Assembly (NCBI RefSeq): GCF_900141895.1
Contig: NZ_FQYT01000009.1
Span: 35,024 to 99,023 of the forward strand
DNA length: 64,000 nt
Origin: Parasporobacterium paucivorans DSM 15970
GTDB taxonomy: Bacteria; Bacillota; Clostridia; Lachnospirales; Lachnospiraceae
Direction of reading: 5' to 3'
Part shown: positions 45,106-54,798 of the stretch, piece after piece
How the letters are laid out: each line of letters opens with the position of its first letter
How positions within the stretch are numbered: the stretch's first letter is position 1
Translations under genes and position numbers: made by a program
Notes under the pieces: model-generated
The model's database searches: none
Told to the model about the DNA's origin: nothing
The model's input: the letters and a program-made list of their open reading frames with translations, nothing else

Positions 45106-47592
45106 ATGGATGCCAAACAAATATCTTTTGATTTCGGTAAGGAAGTACCCATTCAATTTTCTATCGTCACTACTGCCCCTCTGGGAAGGCATTGGCATCC
45201 TCAGATTGAAATTGTGTATGTGCTCGAGGGAGAATCGGAAATCATAATGAATGAACAGAAATATCTTTTAAAAGAGGACCAGCTCCTGGTAATAAATCCT
45301 TACAGAATCCATACAATTCAGAATGACAAATGCACAATGGGGGTTTTTCTTATCAATCTTTCCATGTTCGACCAGACACTTGTGCGAGAATCCCTTCAGA
45401 TTGATTGCAACAGCATCACAATCGGAAACGATGACCAGCTGCTGCCATTAAAACATCTTCTTGCCCGAATCGTAAAATCCAACATTTCCATCGAGAAACC
45501 GAAGCATGCGGAACTGCTGAATAAATCTCTTGCCTATGCCCTGTTGTTCGAACTCATCTCTAAATTCAGTGTAAAGGAGGTATCCGGCACAATCGAGACT
45601 TCGGCCACTTTCAACCGCATGGAAGATATCATCAAGTACATAAATCTTCACTATGCCGAAAACATTTCCCTGAAAGAACTATCCCGGGATTTTTTTCTTT
45701 CGGTGCCTTATCTGTCTCGAATTTTCAAGAAATATATCGGAATGAACTTCACGGAATATCTGAACAGTGTCCGGCTGGCCCGCTCTGTAGAATTCCTTCG
45801 GGATTCAGAAATCACAACAGAAAACATTTCCCAGCTCTGCGGATTTCCCAACAGTCGATCCTTTGTCAATACATTTCGCAAGGAATACGGAGAAACTCCC
45901 GCACAATACCGAAGAAATATAAAACTTCAAAAACCAGATTCCCCTCGTCCCCTGGTTCCGTCCCAGCACAACCAGCTTTATGTGCTGGCAAAATATCTGC
46001 ACAACGAAGAGCTCGGGTCATCCGATGTGCAATATTATTTTCCGGATCTTGCCGAAATTGCTCCGGTTGATGTGACGCAGAAGGGTTTTCCATTGAAGCA
46101 CACATATCGCAGGATGATTGGAATCGGCAAAGCAAAGCATCTTTTGTATCAGGAAAGCAGAAATATCCTTACCTGTGTTCAAAAAGAACTTGGTTTTTCA
46201 TATATCACCTTTTACGGACTGCTGGATGATGACATGATGGTATTTTCCCGGGATGGGTCGCATAACCCGCATTATAATTTCCAATATATTGATGCCGCCT
46301 TTGATTTCCTTGTATCCATAGGACTCAAGCCGTTCATACAGCTATCCTTCATGCCAAAGGATTTGGCTGAAACCTCTGACAGAACTATGTTCTATAATCC
46401 ATCAATCATCAGCTTGCCAAATGCACTCAGCGACTGGTACGAACTAGTCCGAAGACTGACACAGCATCTGCTCTCCCGTTACGGAGAAGAAGAGGTCACA
46501 ACATGGCCGTTTTCTGTTTGGAACGAGCCAGAAACCTCGGAAAGCCTGTATGGTTTTGAGGATCAGAATGCTTTCTTTCGATTTTACAAGGAAACATTCC
46601 ATTCCGTAAAGGGTTGCTGTGCAGGAATTTCATTTGGGACCCCATCCTTCATCTGTGAAACTCTGGAGCAGATGGACTGGTTCAGGGACTACATGAAATA
46701 TTGTCAGGACAATTCGTGTATACCTGAATTCTTGAACTATCATTTTTTTCCTTTGAAATTGAATGATAAAATAGTGGAAAGAAATTTTGTTGCATCTTCC
46801 GCCCTGAAATACAGGGAATCACCGGATTCCTTGAAAGAAAGCATTTACAGCATTCTTAAAAATCTAAAGGACGGCAGCTTTCTATTTGACCGGATTTTTA
46901 TGACGCAATGGAATTCATCCGTTTCCCACCGCGAACTCATAAATGATACGGCCTTCAAGTCCGCATATATCGTAAAAAACATACTGGAAAATTATGACAG
47001 ACTGGACAGCTTCAGTTACTGGATGCTCTCGGATTTCAATGACGAATTGCAGGTTCCGGAACAGGCTTATCATGGCGGACTCGGTCTTATAACAGCAAAC
47101 GGCGTCAGAAAAGCCTCCTATTATGCATTTGTCCTGTTAAGCAGGCTCGGATCCACTTTAATCGGCAAAGGAAACGGTTATTTTATCACGCGAAACGGCG
47201 GATCCTTCCAGATAATTCTGTATAACTATCAGCATTTTTCAAAACTTTACGCAGAAGGAGAACTTTTTGACCTGACCTTTACAAGCCGGTATGCCCCATT
47301 TACAAACGAAAGTTATAAGAAAATGGTTCTTCCCCTGGAAGGGCTTGACGATAGAAAATATCAAATACGGGAAACCATTCTGAATAGAAAATATGGCAGC
47401 TCCTTTGATAATTGGGTCAATGCAGGAGCACTGCCGTTTGAAACTCCGGAAGAAGCCGACTACATCAACGGCATATCCAGACCCCACGTACAAAGACGAA
47501 TCATACAGGTTTCCGGAAATTACCATACTTTTTCCTGTGAGCTCGAACCACATGAAGTCCGTCTAATTGAAATGGCGCCCAGTCTGGACTGA
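45106..47592 (+). CDS. AraC family regulator fused to a GH39-like domain
   Basis: The 828-residue protein has three parts: a cupin-like sensor (residues 15-90, HWHPQIEIVYVLEG), an AraC double helix-turn-helix (about 165-270, ISLKELSRDFFLSVPYLSRIFKKY and FPNSRSFVNTFRKEYGETPAQYRR), and a glycoside hydrolase family 39-like barrel (about 310-828). The acid/base Glu is present (E474 in VWNEPETSE), but the family nucleophile (Glu in the TEWN motif) is Gln (Q601 in MTQWNSS). So the barrel may bind a sugar or glycoside without cutting it and act as a sensor. ATG at 45106 with AAAGGTGG upstream is preferred to GTG at 45094. The gene is divergent from the flavoprotein gene. Confidence 0.87.
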   Translation: MDAKQISFDFGKEVPIQFSIVTTAPLGRHWHPQIEIVYVLEGESEIIMNEQKYLLKEDQLLVINPYRIHTIQNDKCTMGVFLINLSMFDQTLVRESLQIDCNSITIGNDDQLLPLKHLLARIVKSNISIEKPKHAELLNKSLAYALLFELISKFSVKEVSGTIETSATFNRMEDIIKYINLHYAENISLKELSRDFFLSVPYLSRIFKKYIGMNFTEYLNSVRLARSVEFLRDSEITTENISQLCGFPNSRSFVNTFRKEYGETPAQYRRNIKLQKPDSPRPLVPSQHNQLYVLAKYLHNEELGSSDVQYYFPDLAEIAPVDVTQKGFPLKHTYRRMIGIGKAKHLLYQESRNILTCVQKELGFSYITFYGLLDDDMMVFSRDGSHNPHYNFQYIDAAFDFLVSIGLKPFIQLSFMPKDLAETSDRTMFYNPSIISLPNALSDWYELVRRLTQHLLSRYGEEEVTTWPFSVWNEPETSESLYGFEDQNAFFRFYKETFHSVKGCCAGISFGTPSFICETLEQMDWFRDYMKYCQDNSCIPEFLNYHFFPLKLNDKIVERNFVASSALKYRESPDSLKESIYSILKNLKDGSFLFDRIFMTQWNSSVSHRELINDTAFKSAYIVKNILENYDRLDSFSYWMLSDFNDELQVPEQAYHGGLGLITANGVRKASYYAFVLLSRLGSTLIGKGNGYFITRNGGSFQIILYNYQHFSKLYAEGELFDLTFTSRYAPFTNESYKKMVLPLEGLDDRKYQIRETILNRKYGSSFDNWVNAGALPFETPEEADYINGISRPHVQRRIIQVSGNYHTFSCELEPHEVRLIEMAPSLD

Positions 47593-47611
47593 CGGGCGCC
47601 TTTGTTTTTTT
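47574..47611 (+). terminator. terminator overlapping the end of the AraC-GH39 gene
   Basis: GGCGCCC/GGGCGCC perfect 7-bp stem with a 13-base loop that contains a smaller AGTC/GACT pairing, then TTTGTTTTTTT. The left arm is inside the last codons. Confidence 0.87.
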
Positions 47612-47617
47612 ACATTT

Positions 47618-48745
47618 TTATTTGTTGATCTGGCCATATATACTTAGATAATTAATAATATCAGTGTTAGAGATTATTCCATGCAATGTTCCATTTTTAT
47701 CTACAACGATGACCCGTCCGATTCCATTCTGGGATATCTTTGACACGGCCGCAGAAACAGAGTCTTCCGGCACGACAAGCATTTTTTCCGTCAGAGCTGT
47801 CCGTATGTTGCCCACAGTCTTCGTTCCTCGGTGCTCCCGGTCCAGATTCTTAACCGTTTCCGTCCTGACGATCCCAATCATTTCCCCCTCCCGCATCACA
47901 GGAAAGATGGCGAACTTATATTTCAAAATATAATGATCAATCAGCTCTTGTACCGTGAGAGCATAATCGACCGTCACTACTTTTTCGGTCATGAACTGGC
48001 CTACCTGGATTTTATCAAAAACATTGGAAATCAGCATGGATTTATATTCAGAGAGGGACATCTGCATAAGAAGCCAGCTTATGAACGCAAGCCATATCCC
48101 ATTGAATATGTAGCCATTAAAAGCTAAAAATACTCCCACAAATATCAAGAGATATCCGAAACCTTTTCCAATGTCTGATGCGATTTTTGTGGCTTTTTGA
48201 AGTCCTCCGCCAAACCGCCAGATCAATGCCCGCAATATTCTTCCGCCATCCAGCGGAAAGGCAGGAATCAGGTTGAACAGGGCCAAATAAAGATTCGTGG
48301 CAGACATGTACTGCAGTGGTATGGAAATAATGCCAGCTATTCCGGAATTTGGCAGAATTGCTGAAACCGCCCAGAAAACCAGTGACAGGAGGATGCTCAT
48401 GGCAGGACCGGCAATTGCAATCTTGATTTCAGTTCCAGGTTTATCCGGCTCCTTTTCAATCTGCGCAGCTCCCCCGAATATGTAGAGGGAAATGCTCTTT
48501 ACCGGAATGCCGAGCCTGACGGAAACCAGGGAGTGAGATAATTCATGAAGGAGTATGGAAATGAAAAACAGAATACCCACAGCTGCTCCCAGAATCCATC
48601 TGACGGGCACTTGCATATCCGGATAAAGCTGCGGCAAATATCCAGCTGCCAGAGAATACATGATCAGGATGAAGATAATGAACCAGCTGTAGTTTACTTC
48701 TATCCGGATACCCTTTATTTTTCCGATAGCAAAAGTTCCACCCAT
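47618..48745 (-). CDS. site-2 protease family (M50) with two CBS domains
   Basis: The 375-residue membrane protein has the zinc motif HELSHSLVS near residue 66, the FPLDGGRILRALIW motif near residue 163 (third metal ligand Asp), about six membrane segments, and a CBS pair from about residue 245 to the end. M50 proteases of this SpoIVFB-like type cut membrane-bound regulators; the CBS domains usually sense adenine nucleotides. The substrate is unknown. It is convergent with the AraC-GH39 gene. Confidence 0.88.
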   Translation of the reverse strand: MGGTFAIGKIKGIRIEVNYSWFIIFILIMYSLAAGYLPQLYPDMQVPVRWILGAAVGILFFISILLHELSHSLVSVRLGIPVKSISLYIFGGAAQIEKEPDKPGTEIKIAIAGPAMSILLSLVFWAVSAILPNSGIAGIISIPLQYMSATNLYLALFNLIPAFPLDGGRILRALIWRFGGGLQKATKIASDIGKGFGYLLIFVGVFLAFNGYIFNGIWLAFISWLLMQMSLSEYKSMLISNVFDKIQVGQFMTEKVVTVDYALTVQELIDHYILKYKFAIFPVMREGEMIGIVRTETVKNLDREHRGTKTVGNIRTALTEKMLVVPEDSVSAAVSKISQNGIGRVIVVDKNGTLHGIISNTDIINYLSIYGQINK

Positions 48746-48805
48746 AGATTACCCTCCTGTCTGTTATGAATTTATTTTATCATATCAGCAGATGGATATA
48801 AACAA

Positions 48806-50362
48806 TTATAAAAGTTTTGTGGTCCATTCGGAACAGTCCCAAACGTCCGTTGCAAGATCTTCATAAAAATCCGGCTCATGGCAAACCATCAGAATACTCC
48901 CCTTGAAGTCCTGCAGTGCCCGTTTTAATTCTGCTTTGGCCTCCACATCCAGATGGTTTGTGGGCTCATCCAGAACCAGAATATTCGTTTTCCGGTTGAT
49001 CAATTTACATAGTCTGACTTTTGCCTGTTCTCCGCCGCTCAGGACTTTGACGAGGCTCTCAATATGCTTCGTAGTCAGGCCGCACCTCGCCAGGGCAGAA
49101 CGCACTTCATACTGGGTAAATCCCGGAAACTCTTTCCAGATTTCTTCAATACACGTTGTTTTTATATCCTTCGGCATTTCCTGTTCAAAATATCCGATCT
49201 CAAGGTAATCCCCCAGTTCTACACTGCCAGACAAAGGTTTCTGCATTCCAAGAATGCTTTTCAAGAGGGTTGATTTTCCAATCCCGTTAGCTCCGGTCAG
49301 TACGATCTTCTGGCCTCTTTCCATTTCAAGATTCAGTGCAGAAGAAAGAGGCTCATTATAGCCGATGATTAAATTTGTCGTCCTGAATATATATCTACCC
49401 GGCGTCCTCGCTTCTTTAAAACAAAAAACCGGTTTTGGTTTATCCGCCGCCAGCTCTATGACATCCATCTTATCAAGCTTTTTCTGCCTCGACATGGCCA
49501 TGTTCCTGGTGGAAACCCTTGCCTTGTTTCGGGCAACGAAATCCTTTAATCCCGCTATTTCCTTCTGCTGTCTATTGTAGGCTGCCTCTTTCTGGGATTT
49601 CTTCATTTCATATACTTCCATGAATTTATCATAATCTCCCACATAACGGTTCAATTCCCTGTTGTCCATATGATATATAAGATTAACCACGCTGTTCAAA
49701 AATGGTATATCATGGGTGATCAGAATAAAAGCGTTTTCATATTCGTTCAGATAACGCTTCAGCCAGTCAATATGCTCTGTGTCCAGATAGTTTGTGGGCT
49801 CATCCAGCAAAAGTATGTCTGGTTTTTCCAACAGTAGTTTTGCCAGCAACACTTTAGTCCTTTGTCCTCCGCTTAAGTCCATGACATCTTTGCCAAGACC
49901 GATATCATTCAGACCAAGGGCCCTGCCGATTTCATCGATTTTTGCATCGATCATATAAAAATCATGCATGGTCAGAAGGTCCTGAATGGTACCCAGTTCC
50001 TCCAGGTACACTGTCATTTCCGAATCCGTAGCTTCTCCCAGCCTGTCACAGATTGTGTTCATATTCTTTTCCATTTCATAAAGAAAATCATATGCAGAAG
50101 CCAGCACATCCCGAATGGTCATGCCTTTTTCTAATACTGTGTGCTGATCCAGATAGCCGACCCTGACGTTCTTGGACCACTCAACATTCCCTTCATCCGG
50201 CATCAGTTTTCCGGTTATTATATTCATGAAAGTGGACTTTCCCTCTCCGTTTGCTCCAATCAATCCGATATGTTCGCCTTTAAGAAGACGAAAGGAAACA
50301 TTCTCAAATATTCCCCTGTCCCCAAACCCGTGCGTCAGGTTCTCTACGTTTAATATGCTCAT
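48806..50362 (-). CDS. ABC-F family ATPase
   Basis: The 518-residue soluble protein has two ABC domains (Walker A GANGEGKSTFMN and GANGIGKSTLLK; signatures LSGGQRTKVLLAKLL and LSGGEQAKVRLCKL) with a charged linker between them and no membrane segments, which is the ABC-F layout. ABC-F proteins act on the ribosome as translation factors or resistance factors. The frame begins at 50467, but ATG at 50362 follows AAGGAG and fits the family start MSILNVENLTHGFG. Which ABC-F subfamily is not decidable here. Confidence 0.9.
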   Translation of the reverse strand: MSILNVENLTHGFGDRGIFENVSFRLLKGEHIGLIGANGEGKSTFMNIITGKLMPDEGNVEWSKNVRVGYLDQHTVLEKGMTIRDVLASAYDFLYEMEKNMNTICDRLGEATDSEMTVYLEELGTIQDLLTMHDFYMIDAKIDEIGRALGLNDIGLGKDVMDLSGGQRTKVLLAKLLLEKPDILLLDEPTNYLDTEHIDWLKRYLNEYENAFILITHDIPFLNSVVNLIYHMDNRELNRYVGDYDKFMEVYEMKKSQKEAAYNRQQKEIAGLKDFVARNKARVSTRNMAMSRQKKLDKMDVIELAADKPKPVFCFKEARTPGRYIFRTTNLIIGYNEPLSSALNLEMERGQKIVLTGANGIGKSTLLKSILGMQKPLSGSVELGDYLEIGYFEQEMPKDIKTTCIEEIWKEFPGFTQYEVRSALARCGLTTKHIESLVKVLSGGEQAKVRLCKLINRKTNILVLDEPTNHLDVEAKAELKRALQDFKGSILMVCHEPDFYEDLATDVWDCSEWTTKLL

Positions 50363-50406
50363 TAATGACTCCTTAGGTTTTTTCTTCACGATTCTAACAC
50401 ATAAGC

Positions 50407-51111
50407 TTATATTCTGTCCATCAGCAATAGCAGTCCGTATATGATTGCCTGAGGAGAAGGGGGACACCCTGGAATATAGAGATCCACCGGCAATATATTG
50501 CTTAGTTTATCAAGATTTCCGTACCCATCTTTAAAAACCCCTCCATCATTGGCACAGCTCCCTACCGCAATAACCAGCTTTGGCTCAGACATGGCATCAT
50601 ATGTTTTGAGCAGAGCCTTCTTCATGTTGACAGTGACCGGACCTGTTACCACAATACCGTCACAATGTCTGGGAGATGCAGAAAAATTTATTCCGTACCT
50701 GGACAAGGCATAAAAATTGTTCTGCGTTGCGGAAAGCTCCAGCATGCATGCATTGCAGGAACCTGTATCCACCGATCTCAGCACCAGAGATCTGTTGAAG
50801 ATTTTAAAGATTTTCGATCTTAACTCTTCGCCTTTTTCTGACAAATGCGCCATTTTATAATCAGAGGATGCAGTAAGGGCCTCCTGTTTGCATACACCGA
50901 TGCATTCTTGGCAGAATATGCATTTGTCCATTTGTACTTCTGCCATTTCTCCCAGCGTGATGGCTCCCGCAATGCACTCTGCTGCACATTCCCCACATCG
51001 ACTGCATCTTTTGCTGTCCACCAGAATCCGCCCATTGGCATATCCATTTTCATACAAGGAGTCTTTAACGGATTCGCTGCCATATTTAATTCTATCCCAA
51101 ATAATTTTCAT
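50407..51111 (-). CDS. Ehr/Hyf-type complex: ferredoxin plus NuoB-like small subunit fusion
   Basis: The 234-residue protein joins a two-[4Fe-4S] ferredoxin domain (cysteines 36, 39, 42, 46 and 64, 67, 70, 74) with a NuoB/hydrogenase small-subunit domain whose proximal cluster cysteines are C119, C122, C186 and C216. In Hyf/Hyc these are two proteins (HycF/HyfH and HycG/HyfI). It would pass electrons from an unknown donor to the large subunit. ATG at 51111 fits better than the long frame from 51201. It closes the six-gene string. Confidence 0.85.
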   Translation of the reverse strand: MKIIWDRIKYGSESVKDSLYENGYANGRILVDSKRCSRCGECAAECIAGAITLGEMAEVQMDKCIFCQECIGVCKQEALTASSDYKMAHLSEKGEELRSKIFKIFNRSLVLRSVDTGSCNACMLELSATQNNFYALSRYGINFSASPRHCDGIVVTGPVTVNMKKALLKTYDAMSEPKLVIAVGSCANDGGVFKDGYGNLDKLSNILPVDLYIPGCPPSPQAIIYGLLLLMDRI

Positions 51112-51118
51112 ATTTAAC

Positions 51119-52684
51119 CTACCTGTCGTTTTCAGAATATGACATGTTGAAACTTTTGTTGCATAGCGGAAAATCCGGGACAATCTCCCCAAGCACTGCA
51201 AACGTAAGGCCCTCCCAGTTCATGAAGGACGGAGTCCGCATGTAAAGTCTTTCAAACCTGTTGTTTAAACCGGTTTTTCCATATACTATCAATTCACCCT
51301 TTACAGTCTCAACAATGGAAAATCCTTCCACCCCGGGCTCGATGTTGATTTTTTCCCTGCATTTATTTACGTCATTCTCCACCAGATTCAGCGCCTGTCG
51401 AATAAACAGAAACGCGTCTTTGATTTCAGCAATTTTTATCTTATACCGTTCAAATGCCCCGCCCGTCTTCTCAAAATTGATTTCTTTTTTTAGAGATTGA
51501 TATATCTCGTAAGGAAAACTTTTTCTTACATCATAGTGGATGTCAGACGCCCTGGCCACGACGCCAGTCATGTTGAGACTTTTTGCAATTTTATTTTCAA
51601 CAATACCGGTATCCTCTACTCTGTCCAAAAATGACACGGCGTTCAGAGTGATATCCAGCAGCCCGTCAAACCGTTTTTCCACCATTTGCAGTGTCTCCAG
51701 TATATCGGCTTTATTCGCTAGGGTGATTTTTGAATTTAGGCCGCAGGGAACAATCACGTTTCTTAAAAATCTGCTCCCAGTTATTCTTTCGCATAGCTGG
51801 TGGATCATTTCTGATAAATATGCGAATTTTTTTGCCGGATAACTAAATCCAACATCCAAACATATTCCACCAATATCATCCAGATAGTTGTACGTTCTCT
51901 CCAGCTCCAGCAATACAACTCGTACAGCTTTTATGTCTTCCGGCAGATTATAATCCAATATTTTTTCAATAAGCAGGGCGTATGCTTCTGCGTACGCGAC
52001 AGATGATTCACCGGAAACCCTTTCCAGTATCAGATTCAACCTGTTAATGTCTGTATTTTCACAGATTTTCTCGATGCCCCTGTGCTTATACATCAGGCGT
52101 ATTTCCAGATTTTCAATGGGTTCTCCTATAGCGCTGAACCGAAAATGCCCCGGCTCTATAATTCCCGCATGAACCGGTCCGACAGGAATCTGATACCCGC
52201 CTCCATTCGTAACTTCCTTAAATCGGTAAACTTCCGTCTCGTTCAGATTTCTGATTTTTCTTCCATAGGTAAAATCTTTGCAGAGAGGATAAACATCCTT
52301 CTCCCATTCTTCATGTTTAACCAGATGCCTGTTGTCAATTGCCCCAACGATTTCCAATCCAAACAGATCTCTGATTTCCCTTTCAAACAGACCGCTCTGA
52401 TTTGCCAGTCCCTGAAGCGAGATCAGTTCCCCTTCGGTTTCGTATCTTATTATGACAAAATAGCCCTGTTTTCTGCTGGTAAGAATAACGCTGATTACAA
52501 ACATGTCCTCCTGCATGCAGAACTCCCCGGCGAAGTACATCCGGAAGTCCCTGAACATGCACTCCGTAATTTTTATTATATTATCTTTATCAGCATATAC
52601 GAAAAGCTCATTCTTATTTTTAATCTCTGTATTCAAGCCGGGATTTCCCGCTAATATGGCATCTTTTATTTCTTGTAATCTCAT
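51119..52684 (-). CDS. Ehr/Hyf-type complex: NuoC-NuoD-like large subunit without Ni ligands
   Basis: The 521-residue protein has a NuoC-like N-terminal part (to about 150) and a NuoD/NiFe large-subunit part. The motif that should be ERVCGIC reads ERVSGES (S224, S227) and the C-terminal DPCxxC is DFPLCNKS (only C508), so at least three of four Ni-Fe ligands are missing. HycE/HyfG would keep all four. This fits the energy-converting hydrogenase related (Ehr) group, membrane complexes of the complex I family that are not hydrogenases. The electron acceptor is unknown. Confidence 0.85.
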   Translation of the reverse strand: MRLQEIKDAILAGNPGLNTEIKNKNELFVYADKDNIIKITECMFRDFRMYFAGEFCMQEDMFVISVILTSRKQGYFVIIRYETEGELISLQGLANQSGLFEREIRDLFGLEIVGAIDNRHLVKHEEWEKDVYPLCKDFTYGRKIRNLNETEVYRFKEVTNGGGYQIPVGPVHAGIIEPGHFRFSAIGEPIENLEIRLMYKHRGIEKICENTDINRLNLILERVSGESSVAYAEAYALLIEKILDYNLPEDIKAVRVVLLELERTYNYLDDIGGICLDVGFSYPAKKFAYLSEMIHQLCERITGSRFLRNVIVPCGLNSKITLANKADILETLQMVEKRFDGLLDITLNAVSFLDRVEDTGIVENKIAKSLNMTGVVARASDIHYDVRKSFPYEIYQSLKKEINFEKTGGAFERYKIKIAEIKDAFLFIRQALNLVENDVNKCREKINIEPGVEGFSIVETVKGELIVYGKTGLNNRFERLYMRTPSFMNWEGLTFAVLGEIVPDFPLCNKSFNMSYSENDR

Positions 52685-52696
52685 CCGTTCACTCCC

Positions 52697-54157
52697 TTAA
52701 ATTCCGATGATGGAGACAGCTTTCTCCAGTATTGTCACAAAATAATTGCTGAACGTAATTGTAATTAAAACCACGAACGCCAGCGACAGGACCAGCGGCC
52801 AGATATTCTCATTATCTTTTTCCAACTTCACATATTCTTTTCCTTCCGGATTTTTAAATATCATCCTTATAAATATGTTCAGGAATCCTGCAAATACGAG
52901 GATGAGACACAATAAATAGATTCCCGCAGAAATGTAGTGCCCCTGCTGTATCCCTGCATTCAGGATGCTGAATTCACTGAAAAACGTTGCGAAGGGAGGA
53001 CTTCCCACGATGATAAGCATGCCGATAATCAGAAAGACGGCGTTCTTCGGCATTAATCTTACCAGACTGTTCACTTTCTCAATTCTTTTCGTTTTCAATG
53101 CAGAAAGAAGGTTCCCGGCGCCCAGAAACAGGAGGCTTTTACCAAAGGCATGTACGACCGAGTGCAACAGAGCACCAAATATTCCCCAAAAACCACCAAA
53201 CCCTATTCCGATTGCTATGATTCCCATATTCTCAATGGATGAAAAGGCCAGAAGACGCTTATAATTCGTCTGCTTAAGCATGCTGAACGAAGATACGATG
53301 AGGGAAACCAGCCCGAATACTATGAACAGGTATTTCAGATTCCCAAGACCGGGAAAGCTTTTCACAATAATGTAAAACCGTAAAATAACGTACATCGCCA
53401 GGTTGAGAAGCACGCCGGACATCATGGCGCTAATTGGCGAAGGGGCCTCGCTATGTCCGTCTGACAGCCAGGTATGCATGGGAGCGAAACCAACTTTCGT
53501 TCCAAGCCCCACGAATATCAGCGTAAATCCAATCCTATTATAAAGTCCGTTTGAAGAGGAAAACGCCTGAAGAAGGGATGTCCAACTAAAATCGACATAT
53601 GTTGCCCCGTACTCTGCCGAATAAATCAGCATGATTATCCCCACAAGTCCGACAATCAGCCCGGTTGAGCAAATAATTATGTATTTCCAGGCGGCTTCCA
53701 GCGATAATTTATCCCTATGGAAACCGATCAGGAAGGATGTTGCAATGGTCGTTGCTTCCAGTCCGATCCACATCCCCATGACGTTGTTGCTGACCGCCGT
53801 AATCAGCATGGAAAAAACAAAAGCATTAAAGAGAAAATAGTATATCCTGGCTCTTTTAATGGAAATTTCACCATCCATCACTTCATTCAGGATGTATCTG
53901 TATGAGTAAACGGCCGCAATAAGCGCAACGGACGTTATTATAAAAATCTGTATTACGTTCAGCGAGTCCAGATATACGAGATTGCCAAAATATGCTATGG
54001 AATCACTCTGCCGGATCAGTACAATAAACCTTACGGAAGCCAGAAAACAGACCAGTATTCCGCATGTTGTTGAAATCGAAACAAATTTTAAATTTTTAGA
54101 AATGAATGATATTATACTGGTTATTATCAATATAGAAAAAATTATCAGAATCTCCAT
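52697..54157 (-). CDS. Ehr/Hyf-type complex: antiporter-like subunit (HyfF/NuoN type)
   Basis: The 486-residue protein has about 14 membrane segments and the proton-channel signatures of the Mrp/NuoL-M-N family: MHTWLSDGHSEAPSPISAMMSG, the KRLLAFSSIENMG segment with a conserved Lys, and SVVHAFGKSLLF. It should pump protons or sodium ions. It lies 12 bases after the HyfE-like gene. Confidence 0.88.
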   Translation of the reverse strand: MEILIIFSILIITSIISFISKNLKFVSISTTCGILVCFLASVRFIVLIRQSDSIAYFGNLVYLDSLNVIQIFIITSVALIAAVYSYRYILNEVMDGEISIKRARIYYFLFNAFVFSMLITAVSNNVMGMWIGLEATTIATSFLIGFHRDKLSLEAAWKYIIICSTGLIVGLVGIIMLIYSAEYGATYVDFSWTSLLQAFSSSNGLYNRIGFTLIFVGLGTKVGFAPMHTWLSDGHSEAPSPISAMMSGVLLNLAMYVILRFYIIVKSFPGLGNLKYLFIVFGLVSLIVSSFSMLKQTNYKRLLAFSSIENMGIIAIGIGFGGFWGIFGALLHSVVHAFGKSLLFLGAGNLLSALKTKRIEKVNSLVRLMPKNAVFLIIGMLIIVGSPPFATFFSEFSILNAGIQQGHYISAGIYLLCLILVFAGFLNIFIRMIFKNPEGKEYVKLEKDNENIWPLVLSLAFVVLITITFSNYFVTILEKAVSIIGI

Positions 54158-54168
54158 GATTATACCGC

Positions 54169-54780
54169 CTAATCTTTTAAGTTTGAAAGGTAATCCGTAT
54201 TGACCGAGTGAAAGACCTTGTTTATATAGAAAATCATAATTGCCATGATTGCCGATATAAGCAATACCTCCAGTATGATCAGAATATCAATCAGAAGCCC
54301 CATTTTTATCATGGATAGTTCCAAAAGGACCAGACCATTTTCCATCACCAGAAACCCGGTCATCTGAGTAATCGCCTTTTTTCGCGCAACCAGCATGAGA
54401 GCTCCTGTCACCAGCAGTACAACCCCCGCGATGATAAAATCACTGTTGAAGCCTTCCATGACAACGTAAATCACTGCAATGAATATGCCGGCAATCACAC
54501 TCGACCACCACCCATTAATAATGGGATCCATTTCTCTGTTCGCGGATAGTTCTTTAATGGACCTATTCATGAAATGTGGAATCAGCACCGTTTTGGTTAT
54601 CAGGGTCAGTACCCCAATTACGTAATAATGGCTTTCACCTGACAGATATCCCAGCGCAAAGCATAAAAGCCCAATTGCCAGCGATTGAATCCGGAATCCT
54701 TTGGTCAAAAGATTGATTCTTCTAAAACCTGCCATGATAATCGCGGTTATGAGTATTACCGCAGTTAGTATTTCAAGCAT
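54169..54780 (-). CDS. Ehr/Hyf-type complex: HyfE-like subunit
   Basis: The 203-residue membrane protein resembles HyfE, which contains a NuoK-like part: five to six hydrophobic segments, the LTLITKTVLIPHFMNR motif and the FLVMENGLVLLELSMI segment with a buried Glu (GFLVMENG) as in NuoK. It is 18 bases after the HyfC-like gene. Confidence 0.82.
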   Translation of the reverse strand: MLEILTAVILITAIIMAGFRRINLLTKGFRIQSLAIGLLCFALGYLSGESHYYVIGVLTLITKTVLIPHFMNRSIKELSANREMDPIINGWWSSVIAGIFIAVIYVVMEGFNSDFIIAGVVLLVTGALMLVARKKAITQMTGFLVMENGLVLLELSMIKMGLLIDILIILEVLLISAIMAIMIFYINKVFHSVNTDYLSNLKD

Positions 54781-54798
54781 GACTATCTCCTTATATTT

